Shown here: positions 1 through 13,800 of the stretch, piece by piece
Layout of the letters: every line of letters starts with the position of its first letter
Position numbering within the stretch: the first letter of the stretch is position 1
Assembly: GCA_905250025.1 (NCBI GenBank)
Contig: CAJNOJ010000399.1
Coordinates: 17,924-81,923, forward strand
Reading direction: 5' to 3'
Source: Adineta ricciae
Lineage: Eukaryota; Rotifera; Eurotatoria; Adinetida; Adinetidae
DNA length: 64,000 bases
Notes under the pieces: model-generated
Seen by the model: only the letters and a program-made list of their open reading frames with translations
Told to the model about the DNA's origin: nothing
Database searches by the model: none
Translations under genes and position numbers: made by a program

Positions 1-3000
1 TGTTATGGGTGGTGCTTGACGGATAGTATCATAAACACTATTAACACATAATTGAATTGTCATGCGAAGGAATTTAGCGATAGTATCATCAGAACGGAAT
101 AAGCCTTGCATATTCATCTAAATTTTAAGCAAATAGAATGAAATTATTGTGAGAAATTCTCGATTTTACTTGATTAAAAAAGCCTTGAAAAGCTTGTTGT
201 TGACTAAGTCGATTTGTTTGTGTCATTGCTAATTTCACCCAACCGCTCAAGATATGCTTCGCCTTATTCGCGATTGTTGCTGTTTCCATTTCATCTGTGG
301 ACATTAAATACTTATGACCATTACTGATAACAGACAGTGAGATAATCGCCAGTTTGTCGGTCTTCGCTGGCGAAGTTGTACTTGTCTCATTTGTTTCATT
401 GGAATTCGCATTATTATTTGCTGTTAATGAAGTGTAATTCAATCGAATGATTTCTAATAGATCTCGTACAGCTTCCGCAGGTTGTTTCCCAATTAATGAT
501 ATACGATGAAGTGAATCAAGTATAGCCGCAATATCTGTGTCCATACAACATGGCTGTTCAATGACAGAATTTCGGAGAAAGCTGACAGCGAAATGAAGCG
601 CTGGATTGTTTCCTGAATCGATTAATTGTGCGACATGTCCATCCATTTGGCGAATATCCAAAAGACGATTTCGAATCAATTGATTAACAGCGTAAACATT
701 GAATTTCAGATCATTCGGGCATTCCAACCATGCCTTTGTCAATTGCTTAGTAATCACTGACATATGTAAACGAATTTCGACGAGTAATTTCAAAACACTC
801 ATATGAACATTTTTAAAACGCTCTAAATTTTCACCATCTTGACTTTGAGATTGAACTGTATAATGTTCGAGTAAATTGTAGATGATAATATTTAAAACAT
901 TGGCCAATGCAGCTTGCGGTGCATTGCTCGATGTCTGATTGTGTAGATTGGTACGAAGAACGTTGACACTTTCGAGTAAGTGTTGTAGAGGATTGACGAA
1001 TGTTTGATTATGTTGAATTTGAATGGTTTGATCGATTTCAGCAATTAAACGATCCCAGACCGAAGGACCTGTTTCGTCCATCGAAACGAGATCTCGTTTT
1101 TCATTATCACTTGGTTTAAAACCTGGAATATAATGAACAAAATCTTCGTAAATTGCCAATTGATGTGATGACAACGGTCCATAGCGTAAACGTATTGGTT
1201 CTATTAATCTATCTGACTGGAATTCGGCGATGCTTGCAGCGGATGGTAATTGTCGTCCTTCTGTGCGACAACGTTGTCGAATTTCGATATCACTTGCTAA
1301 ACGTTGATCGATCAATTGAATAGCGCGATGAATTGTTGTTCGTTGTAACAGACAACAGCATAATTCGATATTTGACGCTGCAATTTCCGTTGCTGCTTGT
1401 TGGATCATCTCACGTACTTGATTGGAGACTTGATCATTTGTTGAATTTGTTGTGCCATTAGTTACCGTAGCTGAAGTTGAATCATTCGTATTAGAATTCA
1501 CATTTGTTGATGTTGAATTTGCTGAAGGTGCCGGTGGTAAGCCAAGAACTGTTTGTAGATGAGTTTTGATGTATAGTTGAATCTGATCTTGGAGAGCCGG
1601 ACGTGCTGTGATAAGAACGAGGCCACTGCTTAGATATGCAACCATATTACGTGCAGATGTACGCAACTGTTGTTCGTCGGGATTTAAAAGAAAATCTTTT
1701 TTTACAATGGTCTCCGCAGCACTGGTGGCGACTTTTAGCGAACGTTGAACAGTTAGAAGACTTTCGTTAATTGCTTGTTCAATCGGAGTATGAATGTAGG
1801 TCTTGAGACGTGGATGATGTTGAAAGAGGGGAATATTTGGATTGATTTCGAGCATTGAACTCAATGATTGAAAAATAGATGGTTTAAAGTCTGATAATTT
1901 ATATTTCGGTACGGGTGGAAGAGATGAAGGTGTCAATGATGACGATGATCCTGGTGATGTTGTAGATAAGGATGGCGGTGCTTGAATAGGAATCGATATG
2001 ATCGCTGAAGTTGCAGACGATTGTTGACTAGACGAAAGTGGATGATAATTGAGAATTGCTGGATCATTGTAGAGTGATGCTAATGTCGTCGAAGGATTAG
2101 ATTGTTGAGTTTGAAACGGAATTGCCGGGCGACTTGTAGATGACAATTGTTTTTCAATCTTGTCAAAATATTCTTTATTGGATAAGATATTATGAATTGG
2201 AATATCCTAAATGGAAGAGAATGATTTATTAATGGAATTTGAGAATTCGAATAGTTACACTTAGTTGAAGTTGTAATTGTCGACAAAGAACTTCGATTTC
2301 GAATTTTAGGTTTAATTTAAAGTTATCCGAAGAATGCATTTCAGCGAACACGGACATAATTCCCATTAGCCATGGATTTGGTTGTTGAAAAATCTAAACC
2401 AAATCAAATCACGCATTTCATTTTCAATCAATTTTGTTTTACTTTGCTTCGAGCACATGATTCTAAAATCTTCGCTACAAATGGAATGATATATAGTAGC
2501 TCTTGGGAACCCATATGATAAGCTTCGATAACAAGAGATTTGATTTCCAAATCCTAAGAAAAATGTTCAGAGGAGAAAATGTCAAATGATGTGCATAGAA
2601 ATGATTCGAACCGTCGCGAGAATTGGCTTATTTCTTCCGATAGTGAGAAGTCCCAACCAATGTCCGAGATTCTTCAACAACGCTCGGTCGGGGATATTGT
2701 TCATCTGTTTCTGGCTAAGCAAAAGAATCTGAAAAAAAATCAGCTAATCGATTTGAGTACTTCGCGTTGTTCGATATTTACTTTTATATTTCGATGAGTT
2801 TCGCTTAATACTGTATCATAGAGAACGGTCATATTGATCGTGTTGACAAAACCAGCATATAACGTATGAAAATTCGGTTCAATGGAAGCACGTTTCATTA
2901 CGAGATATTGACCAACCCATTTCCATAATTGTTCATCGTTACTCAGGACTTCTCTTAAGTCATCCGCCTAAAACCCAGAACTTTCTATCTACTCGAACGA

Positions 3001-6000
3001 AATGATCTCTCTAACCTTTTCAGATATGTTGGCAAGTGATAAATTATTGAATGTAAAAGAAACTTTATCATGGATATGTTCCGGAGGTGGTTTGACGCGA
3101 ACGAGGAGATAACTGGGATCATTTGTTAACGTTTGAATATTCGCATTTTGTGATAACGAAGGCTAAATGAACCAAAAAGCTAATCATCGAACATTTTTTT
3201 CATGAAGAAATTCTTACTCCTTTTTGTGCTGGATTTTCTCTTCCAAGGCCACCACCGATATTATTTCCAGGTATATATTGTTGACTAGTAATTGATGGTG
3301 CACTGTTCATTCGTGGAAACATATTTGCCGGAGTCATAGATAAATGAGATACTTGTGATTGAGGACTAGCGGTTGTTGGAAGCGGTAAGGTTGATGTGGG
3401 AGTTATTGTTCGTAATGGATCAAATTGCTGTGGCATGGTTAGTTTCGTACCGTGCTCAAGACATTCTCGAATACTTCTTGGAATATCTAAGTAAGTTGGT
3501 GAAGCTCGTAATTCGCGAACAAATGCAGGTTGATCGCGAACTCTAAAATGAAATGATTATGATCGGCACTATTCAGTTGACTTGTATACAAACCTTGTTT
3601 TACATCTGTCCAATGCTACAACAGCGAACTTCCAGAGATTCGAAGTAACTGGTTCTTTCAAACCGTCTAAGATATCTTGAGAAGCGTCTGGTGTTCGCTG
3701 TTGAAATAAATTTCGTTCTAAAAGGCCTCCAAATAATTGTGCTGTTAAAATTAATTCTCGGGTGGGATATTGAGCAAAAAATTTATATTCTTCAAGCAAA
3801 TTTTTAATGCCATTGTGAAAAATTTCCTAAAAACAAATTTCCTTGTTTTTTCCAAAACAATTTTATCCATCGACAAACAGATCTTACTTTTTCTCGTGGA
3901 ATTTGAGAATCTTTACATCGAGCCATGATATCAAGAAATTCATCGACAGATATTGGTGGTGAGTTGCCTCCCGTAGAATAGAGACGTTTGAAATAAACAT
4001 CAACATCAGCGATTTCACCCATTGTTGCTGACGAAGTCGGTGTAGTTGTTGACGATGATGAGCCAATTCCTAATGGATCATTACCAGTCGTACCTTTATT
4101 TCGAAAACAAAACAAAGAAAATAGTCAGATAAAGAAAAGATTTCTATCTCACTGAGAAGATGTTCACTTGGATCCATCATCATTTTCTAGTAAATACAAT
4201 CGAACTATAGTGTTGAATTTGTTTTTCTTTCTCTCTTTTTCTTAGTTAACCCATAGACGAATAGGTGCATAGTCCCTCGATAAATCTGATCAGACAACAC
4301 TGCTTTTGCTGTAATCGTCGCATGGTCTATTATTATTGTTTTGTCAAAAATACGACTTGTAATAGTGGACGTGTCGACAAATCTCTATTTTTCTCGCTCT
4401 TTTCTTTTTCTTTTCTTTCTCGAACTTTTTTTTCCTACCCCTTTCTCTCTTTTACGTTCTTCCGTTCTTTTGCTGCTGCTGCTATTACTATTGCTCTCAC
4501 TAACATACAGACGTACACACACATACATACATACATACAAGTGACTTTTCTCCGTCTCGGCCGCCGTTTTTGTTTTTGTGTTCGATGACGTACGCGTTCG
4601 TTTTTCTCGTTCTTTTTCTCTACTAGCGATGTGCATATGCATCATGCCATCCTCTACTATGGACTATGTTGACGCGGCTGTGGCAGCACACGCTTAGATA
4701 TCTTTTCCATATGAAAAAGCGGCAGTTTGGAATGTCTTACTTTGCACTGATCGAGCTTGACTTGATGAAGAAGGTTCACCGAATAAATTTATCGGCGAAT
4801 CAGATTGGAGTGATAAGGAGGTTGGTACAAGCCGGGGAATGGTTTGTTCATTGAGATTTACATTTGAGAAATATTTTGCTGTTGATAACATTGTTTGAAT
4901 TTCTTGACTAAGAACACTGTTTTCGATCGAAGACAAATGACTTTGTAACACAGTGAAGAGAGTCTGAATTGTTTCAATGTTAATCGGAGATCTCAAAATA
5001 GAATCGACTTTCGATGGAGAAAATGGAACGAATAACTGAGGAGTTTTTCTACGTAGATATTGAACGATGGTTTCAATGAGAAATTCCTAAATGAATAAAG
5101 AAGATTTCTTTTCTTTTCTAATCGAATTTCGTTTATTTTCCATTCGTACTCTGTGTACACATAGTCTATCGAATAGCCACTTATCCAGTTTTAAATATCC
5201 ACGTCGAGATGCCAAACAAGCAAGATCTAATACGAAGAATATCGGCTGTGCTCCAAGCAACACCGGTAAACATTTCAAGTCTTGTACTATTTCTAGAATA
5301 CGACCTAGTCGTTGTTGCTGCTGTTGATCATTGTCATTTGCACGAGTATACCAATCAGCTAAGGATGTTAATAATGTTGTACGTAATCGTTCTGTTTGAG
5401 ACTTAAAAGAACAAAATGATTTCTGTTGAAATAAGTTCATCGTACCTGAAAATTCCACATGTAATTAAGTAAAACATTTGCATTGGGACTTCTGACAAAT
5501 AACAATGGAATAATTAGTTGTAGTAATTCTTGTTTTAATCTCGTCCAGAGAGTCTACGATTAACAGTTTGAGAAATAAAGATAGGACAAGTTGATACACT
5601 TACATGAAGTTGAATGAAACTAAGAAAAATCAATTCACAGGCTCGTTGTATTCCATATTCAAACACCTCGAATACAGCTGAGTGTAATCCCATATTGGCT
5701 ATTTGTAATAAACATTCGATTAAACTCAGCGAACGCCTAAATTCACAAAAAGAACATTTCATTCAAATTTTTCATTAAATCTCAAGTTTAATCGAACCAA
5801 GTTCTTGTTTCTTTTGTATCATCAATGGCGTATTGCAGACAATCACTTGAGACGACATGTACAGGATAATCTCCGAAACAAAAAACATCCGGATGACGGA
5901 TCGCTTGGACTAACCACGATAACTAGAGATAGTCAAATAGGGATCTCCAAATCTACTTTGATGGATCATTTCCTACTTGTCCCTCAGGATTCTGCCATGG

Positions 6001-7542
6001 ACTGTAGAGTAAATTGATATAGAGTTCTGTTCGAATAACCCGTCGAAGTGCTGCAATAAGAAGGATTAATCCTTGTCGATCACGTACGAAAAAGCCGGTA
6101 TGATCCAATTCTTTCACCACATGTTTCCAATTCATTGTGGGAATCTTTAAAAAGTTGAGTTTTACTTTGAATAAATAGAAATCTTTCATACCAAATCATT
6201 AATGACAAGAACAAATGTGTCAATATTCCATGTTTGAAATGATTGCTCCTCTGTAGTTACGATCAGATCATTGCCATTTGAATCCTAGAAAAATCTTCGA
6301 TAAAATCAAAGTGTTTTTCTTAAACTAAGAAATTTACCAAGATAGACGTATCATTACTCAGACCAGAATGAGTCTTTATCATTGCAGAAATGATTCGAGC
6401 AACAGTCATTGGTTCAATTTCTTGCACACCAAAATGTACAAGAGTTTTCCGACAATCTTCAATGGAAGCGGTAAAACTGTAACCTATTTCAAGTATCATA
6501 TCCGCTAAAGATCCATCCATTTGCCACTATGGTCACAAATCAATTTGTTTGAAAAAAACAACAACAACCCTATTTCGTGACTTACCACTGATTTAGAGAG
6601 ATTACTGGAATCGGATAATATTTGATTAAGAGAAAGATTGACTGATGATGTATTCGATGGATAAAGTAATGGGGAAAGTATCACAGAACCATTTTGACTT
6701 ATTTTTTCTTTCGGATATTCTAAAAGATTTCGAGTATGTGAGAAAATTCGTTCTTATTTAGCACACTCAACCTGTACGAAGTTTATCGAGAAAATTTTCC
6801 AAGTCTTCGGCTTCAATCAATAATTTTACTGATTCATTGGACAAAAATAGTAACAACGAGTGAAGAACTTCGATAGGTAGATTGTTTACACCCGTTTCAT
6901 TCATTCCATTATCTTCAAATAAGTAAAATATAAATAAATCACTTCGATCTTTCACCTACCGCCGATTGTAGTTCGAAGGAGACCAGGTAAACATCTCCGA
7001 AGATGTTCCCATGCTAAAGTTGTCAATTCATCATGCATTGAATTATGCAAAGCGAGTGTAAAAATCAATTCCTGCACTTGATTCAATTTCAGTACATTCG
7101 ACAAAGCCGTGAAGAATCCATCGAAAATCTTCAACGACTTCAAGCAAAACAAAAAAGAAGGGCTGAAATCAGACCGTTCATCAAATACCTCAGCTTACCT
7201 TCTGTGTAATGGCTGTATCAAATGCATAACAAATCAACATGGTAAAATTTGGTTTTGAGATCAACGTTGGAATTTCGTGTTGCCAATAGCTGATCTGAAC
7301 AGTTTCGTCATTAGATTGCAAATCGAGATAATTGACTAATATTTGATATAAATGTCGTTCAGCTTCAAATCCGTGTTCATCAACGAGCTATAAAGTAGAG
7401 AAAGCGAAGGTATGGAAAGTGGAATCTCAAGAATTTTTACATTCGATATTTCTGCGTAGGAATTTGTGAAGTTTTCCTTTGATAATCTTTTGATTGTCAA
7501 AGATATTTGACCAAGTGCGAATGAAAGAGCATTGAGATTCAT
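1..7542 (-). CDS. CNOT1: CCR4-NOT complex subunit 1 (scaffold), partial: C-terminus beyond left edge
   Basis: Scaffold of the CCR4-NOT deadenylase complex, which shortens poly(A) tails and represses mRNAs in the cytoplasm. Reading leftward on the minus strand, many short exons match animal CNOT1 in order. The N-terminus begins [14 protein letters not shown] at 7542; an upstream in-frame ATG at 7563 is possible, but 7542 matches the family start. HEAT-like segments follow (7388-4690), then the region before the MIF4G domain (4115-3570, with [10 protein letters not shown] and [11 protein letters not shown]), the MIF4G segment that binds CNOT7/8 (about 3000-2290, [17 protein letters not shown]), and one long exon (2146-125) holding the CNOT9-binding region. 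The exon at 1-120 continues into the connector before the NOT1 domain, which is missing. An acceptor-like TTTTTTAG lies just upstream of the first ATG, with no exon visible before it. Confidence is high on identity and moderate on individual exon ends. Confidence 0.95.
4190..4665. repeat. Low-complexity intronic DNA inside CNOT1 (CT-rich tract, GCT and CATA microsatellites)
   Basis: Between two coding exons of CNOT1 this stretch holds a long pyrimidine-rich run on the plus strand (about 4385-4460), a short GCT repeat near 4470-4485, and an ACACATACATACATACAT repeat near 4515-4540. The open frames across it are compositional and do not look like protein. I read it as an unusually long, simple-sequence intron. 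Confidence 0.6.
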
Positions 7543-7563
7543 GTCCAAGTTTTGACTTAACAT

Positions 7564-9894
7564 GAAATGAAATCTAAAAAACAGTTACCGACATGTGCAA
7601 GTGAAATAAATGTTTTGACCGGTTTCTTACACAATCATAAGAAACGAAAAATGACAATTGATATGGTATTTATATCAAAAACGACGATAGTTTATTGCAC
7701 AAGCAATATGAGTAATTTCGAAGGGAATGTCCAACTCATCTTTTTGTGCAATAGATGTCACAATGCGACAAGTTTTGGATTTATATAAAATATTAAAGAG
7801 TGATTTCATCTCCATTTATTATAGTTTTTTCTACAAGAAAGTTGCACTCTCAAGTCGGAATATGCCAAGTAGATTTTGTTTTATAAACATTGAAAAGACA
7901 CTTTAGTTGAATTTACAATTGATCGAAAACTACCAATCGACGCGTTAAAGTGGTCGTTGACTAATGATAATTATCAATGATACTTGATCTATGAAATGCT
8001 AAGTACTATTAGAATTGATTAGCAACTATATTTTCCCTTTCCTTCTACTATGGAACAATCCAATCGTAGTTGAGTGAAAAATTCCTTTGAATAAATGATG
8101 GATCTTCTCTGTTTATTATCATCATTGTCCGTAAACACATACGAAAGATGCGAAAAGTGAACAGTGTGAATTCGTATGTATCACTTGATCTCTTCTTTTC
8201 CTCGTTCCAACATATCAGAATCATGATCAGTTTTGATATATTCACTTGTTTGTAATTACCAGCATGTGTACCGATTCGATACCGTTTCATCTATACATGT
8301 TCTGTAAAACACAAACACGATAATGATGAGAGAATCGAAGAAGACTGTCCACAAAATGTGTTGAAAGTCGATGTAACTCGAGTCGGGACAAACGTTTCAA
8401 TTAAACAATACAAAAGACCGCTGAGAGTAGAGAAAGTATGTCATTGGACTTTGATCTAATGGCATATTGATTCGATGAATTCCTTCATTGCAGAATTTTA
8501 TCAAGAAGAACGAGAGTTTCGTGCAAGTTAGAGTGTTAAAGCAGATGATGTTAATTTGAAATGTAAACGGTGTGGGTGTGTTTTCATCTTTCGCACTTGT
8601 TATTTGCTCACTTATGCAAGTTCATTGTCGTTCTTTATTCGTTTACACTCAAGAAAAAGAAATCTCATCCGTGTGATGTGTCAAATCAATATTGTATGAG
8701 TATCGTTCGAATTGATTAGTCTTTAAAAAGCTGTTAAAATGATTGGATAAGTCAATGAAGAGAACAAATCTTCAAAAGATGAAATAAATTTGTGTGAAAT
8801 TTTATCACACTCATTTCAGTCAAGTGATCAACATCTTCCAGTGATAAAACACATAGTCGAAAAGATTGCTTCATCAAGCGAGCAGTAGTAACAGAGAAAG
8901 AAAGAGAGTTAGGAAGTGTTTTATGATTGTATAAAAATCGAGTTAATTTGTCATTTCAAAGAGATGAAGATACAAGGATTACATCGATGAAACGTGCTTA
9001 TATCTAAAGGAAACGTAAAATATGTGCGCGTGGATGATTGACTTCATGTCGGCAAACGTACGTGAGAGATTAATAAGATAAATATATGAAAATAAAACTG
9101 GAAATATCGAAAAAGATGTGTGAATCCTCGCATTTGATCAAAAGCAAGACATGCTAATTGTCATGCTGAGATTATCCATAAATGGCAAATCGTTTCAATT
9201 CTTCTTGGCACTATTTTGAAAATCAAATCGTCTACTTTGGTAAATACTTCACCAAAGTGGTCTCTTACTGTTATCAATAATATCATCACTTTCAGATTAG
9301 CTTTCACACACACGTAGACGTTTGAAACTTAAGGGAAAAAACGCGAGACACTTGCCGCTGCTTGTCATTAATTCGATATGTATATAGACACACACTCAAT
9401 CTATTCCGTATTCTTTTTTTTCTCTTCGAAAGAATTTTTATTGGTGAATTATTCTCATTGGTTGCTACTGCTCTACCGATTGGTCTTTTCTTTTTTTTCG
9501 AACAAACCAGGAGCGAGCTCGACTACTCATATACATCATCATACATCAACACAGAGAAGAGAAAAAAAGTGAAGGAGAGAGAGAGAGAAAAGACCATTAT
9601 CAAGCATTCAACAGCACTTCTTACAATCTCCAATATCTCGATGGCATAAAAACACTCGCTTTTCTCTTTCTTCTTCTTTCACGAAACCAACTGTAGATCT
9701 TAACGGAAAACATACTCGGTAGGTTTGTATACACATCTATATGATATCAACAAGTTCAGATAAATAGCAGACCAGTTATAAAAAAAAGACAACGATACTT
9801 GCGATGAGAGCTCTAATTGTGCCTTTATTTATGGCAGACATTCATCGCAGAAAGTTTTATGATCAGTTCAGAAGCATGAAGAATATCTGGTTAA
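7564..9894. other. 2.3 kb gene-free flank between CNOT1 and the odd-skipped gene
   Basis: No convincing coding frame on either strand. The stretch separates the 5' ends of two divergent genes. Near 9535-9600 it contains a purine-rich GAGAGAGA-type tract, close to the zinc-finger start. Its length beside a developmental transcription factor suggests regulatory DNA, but I see no specific site I can name. Confidence 0.5.
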
Positions 9895-11279
9895 ATGTTA
9901 GAAAATGATCGATTTGTTTTAGATCGATTCTATTCGATGTCGCCTGTCTTAATTTCGAATTCGAATAAGATTTGCCCATCGATGCCAGCCATTGCATTAA
10001 ATAATACTCAGATTCGTACTTTGATTAACATCTATCCACCTCCACCATCCGTTCCTCTTCCGCAAAATTTTCATCCACTCGATTTACGTAAACATTCGCC
10101 ATCAAATATCGCAGCGCAAACATTTTATCACTTATATTTTCCTCATTTATTGGCTCTTCAAAATCAATCAGCAACAGCACATCATCAAATCACTGATCGA
10201 GGGATCAAACGATCGACAAGTTCTCATGGTAACTCATCTTTTCCTTCTTTGAATTCTCGTCTTATTCTCCGTTTTAGAATCACCACAAAAACGTCAGACA
10301 ATTCTTCCATCCAAACGCTTCGATTTCGCTAAATTAGCCGATGAAGCTGTTCGAGACAAAGAAGAAAATTCAAATTCTTCAACATCATTGAATACTAGCA
10401 GTCATAAAAATGATTTGTCAGTCTCATCAACTCCATCACCAGCTGCTATCACAAGTGGTGTTTCTTTACTTGCCTCGAATTCGACATCGTATGTAGTGTT
10501 TATTTATTTGTTTGGACTTCTGGGGCAAAGATTAGTTGAGTTGTTGTCATTCTTACATTAGAATGCAGAAGAAGATGGTTATCGGATAATTGAGACTATC
10601 GAGATAAGATGAGGAGCAAATGACTGACGCCTATACATTCACTTTCTCTTGATAATTAGAAGAAAACAAATACTTCTTCTTCTACCAATCATTTTTCATT
10701 TCAATAGAAATTCATCAACTCGCTCTGCATTTCATCCAGTATTAGTTCCTAATCGAAATACATTAAATAAATTAAACCGACGATCGTTTCCAACCGATAG
10801 TTCAATCAAACATCATGGTATGAAACGGTAAGTTGTAGAACGAATCAAACTCTTTGTAAAGATAATCAATTGTAGGAAAAAACGAGCCAAAGAACATATA
10901 TGTCAGTACTGCAATCGTCATTTTACCAAATCTTACAATTTACTCATTCACGTACGAACTCACACAGATGAACGACCATATACATGTGATTTATGTTTTA
11001 AATCCTTTCGACGACAAGATCATTTACGTGATCATAAGTGAGTTTTCTTCATCATTTTTAATTCCACTGTAAAATCTTCTTCGTGTTTTAGATATACACA
11101 TTCAAAAGGTATGAAATAAAAATAAAAGGTCGCAATCGAACTCAATTTTTACCTCAAATCTTTTCCTTCTAGAAAAACCATTCAAATGTTTGGATTGTGG
11201 CAAAGGCTTTTGTCAATCTCGAACACTCGCAACCCATAAAGCGACTCATCAACAACCGACTAGCCATCATAATCGATGA
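9895..11279 (+). CDS. Odd-skipped-related C2H2 zinc-finger transcription factor
   Basis: Six exons (9895-10228, 10278-10488, 10708-10827, 10876-11037, 11092-11108, 11173-11279) join in frame to 316 residues. The C-terminal third has three tandem C2H2 fingers: [34 protein letters not shown] and [17 protein letters not shown]. The linkers TDERPY and SKEKPF and the finger sequences are the signature of the odd-skipped/OSR1-OSR2/bowl family, which acts in gut, kidney and segment patterning in other animals. The 200-residue N-terminus is proline- and serine-rich, with little recognisable structure. The finger region is split by introns, including a 17-nt micro-exon within the linker after finger 2. 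The start is the first in-frame [11 protein letters not shown] at 9937 is an alternative. The family call is strong; which paralogue it is cannot be resolved. Confidence 0.9.
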
Positions 11280-11518
11280 ACACACTCCGTTTCATCTTTT
11301 GCTGATATTTCTCATTTTTGTATTTGTCTGTAATTAAATAAACATGATCTTCTCGATCAAATGAATATCCATGTGATGCTCTCATTCATTTGTCACACGT
11401 ACCTATTCAATGTGATGACATCTAACGATAAACTTCTTTTCGATGAAAAAGCTGATCATACGAACAAAAAAAAAAGTATAAATACATGAGAGAATAGAAT
11501 GAAAGTCTATATTCATCC

Positions 11519-12667
11519 ATGCCTCCCTGCTTTGATAATGCGGAAAATGTCACGTTAGTACTGAAATTCGTGTATTTTCTTATGTTTAGACCTGATGCTT
11601 TTTCTTGTAGAATACGTCAACGCGAAAAACTGATCGTGTTGCTTGGTCGAACAGATACAGGCAAGACAAGTACATTTAATTTAATGACTGGTCTTTGTCA
11701 ACCAATTGGTAATCGAATCTCGAGTACAACATCTAAATGTTATTCTTCGGGAAATTACATCGACACACCAGGATTTGGTGATACACGTGGTGGTGATGTA
11801 TCTCATTTGTCATTAGTCGATTTTTTCATCTCACTTTCGTCAGGAATTGATATTTTATTTTATTTCGTTCGATTTGGAACGATGAACACAACTGATCTTA
11901 ACTTATTTCTCGATATTTATAAACGAATTTTATCAATCGATGCATACGAAAATTCGTGTTTAGTTATAACCGATTATTCATTAGCAAATCTCGAACAAGT
12001 CAACATCGATGGAAGTGAAGAAAGAAAATCTTTGTTAAAACAATTGCATGACAATGATAAATATTCTTATATCTTAGACAAATTTCAAAATCGAGTGATG
12101 TTTCTCGATGTTTCACCGACTGATTATTCTCGTCGAGAATTATCAAAAGAAATCATCGATCGATTTCTTCATTCGTTCCAACCCAAATCGCGTTTCAATT
12201 GTCAAAATCTTCAAGATGCCTATCGACTTATTCGACGAACACAAGAAATGGAAGAACATTGCCGAGAATATCGAACCGAAATCGAGGAATTGAAAACTGA
12301 AAATGAGTTTTTGAGAAATTTATATGAAAAACAAATTCGTCATTGTCAACAATTACAAATCTCTTACGAAGAATCGACGAATCAACTTGAACAAGTTCAT
12401 CAGCAAACTTTATTAACAATTGAAACAAATCATATTTTGACAATTGAAGAAATGAAAAGACAAGAACTTCGTATTCGAGATGAAGTTAAACAAGTTCGAC
12501 AGCAATTAGAAGAAATCGAACAAGAAATGGATAGAAGTGTGACATTTAATGTTGTTTCTTATATTCCATTGATTCACATCATTACAAATATTATGGAACT
12601 CAATACAAAACGAAAAATTACTCAACGAATTAGAAAACTGTTACATTCGAAAAAGAAAATTATGTAA
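11519..12667 (+). CDS. AIG1/GIMAP-like GTPase with C-terminal coiled coil
   Basis: P-loop GTPase. The G1 motif GRTDTGKT and the G3-type motif DTPGFGD fit the AIG1/GIMAP (TRAFAC, septin-like) family, associated in other organisms with immune or stress responses and membrane-linked oligomers. After the G domain (about residues 20-230) comes a long Glu/Gln/Lys-rich segment with coiled-coil character, then a hydrophobic stretch (VVSYIPLIHIITNIM) and a basic tail, so membrane association is possible. The reading frame is open throughout, but a canonical intron (11554-11610, GTTAGT...TTGTAG) can be removed in frame to give 363 residues with the P-loop nearer the N-terminus; I favour that form. The G4 motif is weak. 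Function in this organism is unknown. Confidence 0.75.
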   Translation: MPPCFDNAENVTLVLKFVYFLMFRPDAFSCRIRQREKLIVLLGRTDTGKTSTFNLMTGLCQPIGNRISSTTSKCYSSGNYIDTPGFGDTRGGDVSHLSLVDFFISLSSGIDILFYFVRFGTMNTTDLNLFLDIYKRILSIDAYENSCLVITDYSLANLEQVNIDGSEERKSLLKQLHDNDKYSYILDKFQNRVMFLDVSPTDYSRRELSKEIIDRFLHSFQPKSRFNCQNLQDAYRLIRRTQEMEEHCREYRTEIEELKTENEFLRNLYEKQIRHCQQLQISYEESTNQLEQVHQQTLLTIETNHILTIEEMKRQELRIRDEVKQVRQQLEEIEQEMDRSVTFNVVSYIPLIHIITNIMELNTKRKITQRIRKLLHSKKKIM

Positions 12668-13800
12668 ATATAGGAATAAATAATGAAATTTCACTTCACA
12701 TACAGAGAAATTTTTCGGAAAGATAACGTTCACATATCAAATGTTCCGAATCAATAATAAAAAGGAAGATTTCAAATGAGATACCATGACTTTTGTGTGC
12801 TTAAGTGTCTGTATTTCAACACTCTTTACTGTTGAATAGTTTTTGCTGATCTCAACACAAATACTATCAATATCTTTTTAGGAAATAATGCAAAATTCTT
12901 CTGAATAATAATATTCGATTAGAGACTGCTCGTGCTAGTTATACTGGTGACAATATTCGCATCTGTTAAGAATATTAAAATGATAATTGCAGGAATCAAG
13001 AAGTTCTTTCAAATGATTTTAATTCTTATCTGTATTTATTGATTGTTGATGATGTAAAAAATGAATATTGAAATAACGATATTATATCTTTTGTTCTATT
13101 TCAATGTCAGTCTAACTCTGTATTATTGTTTTGCAATCGATATGATTCTTTTTCACTCGAATAAAAACTAATTAGTATTTTGTTACAACTTTTTCTTCTG
13201 TGATGTTCATTGATAAATATTCTAAACTAAAATCGAATTCATGAGAGAAATTCATTTTCAATACATTGCCAAATCGGATATGCATTGCGTTGCATTACAC
13301 GTTTCTTCATGCAGAAGATTCTTGCAATCTGTTGTGTTCTCCTTTTTTTTTAATTTCAAGTTTATAATCACTAACCATGTCGATGAGAAACAAAAAATGA
13401 AGACCATACCGTATTTGAATAATTTATTTGTCTATTGGCACTTGGCCATATGTCGTTTATTTTCGACGAAGATTAAATGTACATATCTTTTATTTAACAG
13501 TTAAAGATTTTCACATTTTAAGCCCGTTTAAAAATTCTATTTGTACTTCTTGGTTAATTCTTATTTATTCGTTCCTTGGTATTTCTCACGAAATATGAAC
13601 AAATCTTGTTTTTCTACATTCATGAACGTTCTTATATGAGCTATCCACTGAAAAACTGCTTTTGTATCATTCATCTATTGCTTATCTACTTATTTGCTTA
13701 CACAACATTAGAACCAAACAGTCAATCCATAGTTTCCTTCTTTAACAACAATAACAGCTTTTACACGAAATGATAAGTTTAAGATACGACGATGAATTTG
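12668..13800. other. AT-rich intergenic DNA
   Basis: Between the AIG1-like gene and the F-box-like pseudogene. Short open frames on the plus strand (13241-13504, 13576-13773) have no recognisable domain and low-complexity, Phe/Leu-rich translations. I see no supported gene, repeat or RNA. Confidence 0.4.

Noticed and set aside
4265-4645. Open frames on both strands in the CT-rich stretch
   Set aside because: The translations are simple-sequence (Phe/Ser/Leu runs or Lys/Glu/Arg runs) and lie inside a CNOT1 intron.
9362-9649. Plus-strand frames just upstream of the odd-skipped gene
   Set aside because: Low-complexity Phe- and Lys/Glu-rich text ending in a GAGAGA tract; more likely 5' flank or UTR.
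12108-12443. Frames in both orientations inside the AIG1-like gene
   Set aside because: Shadows of the coiled-coil coding region.
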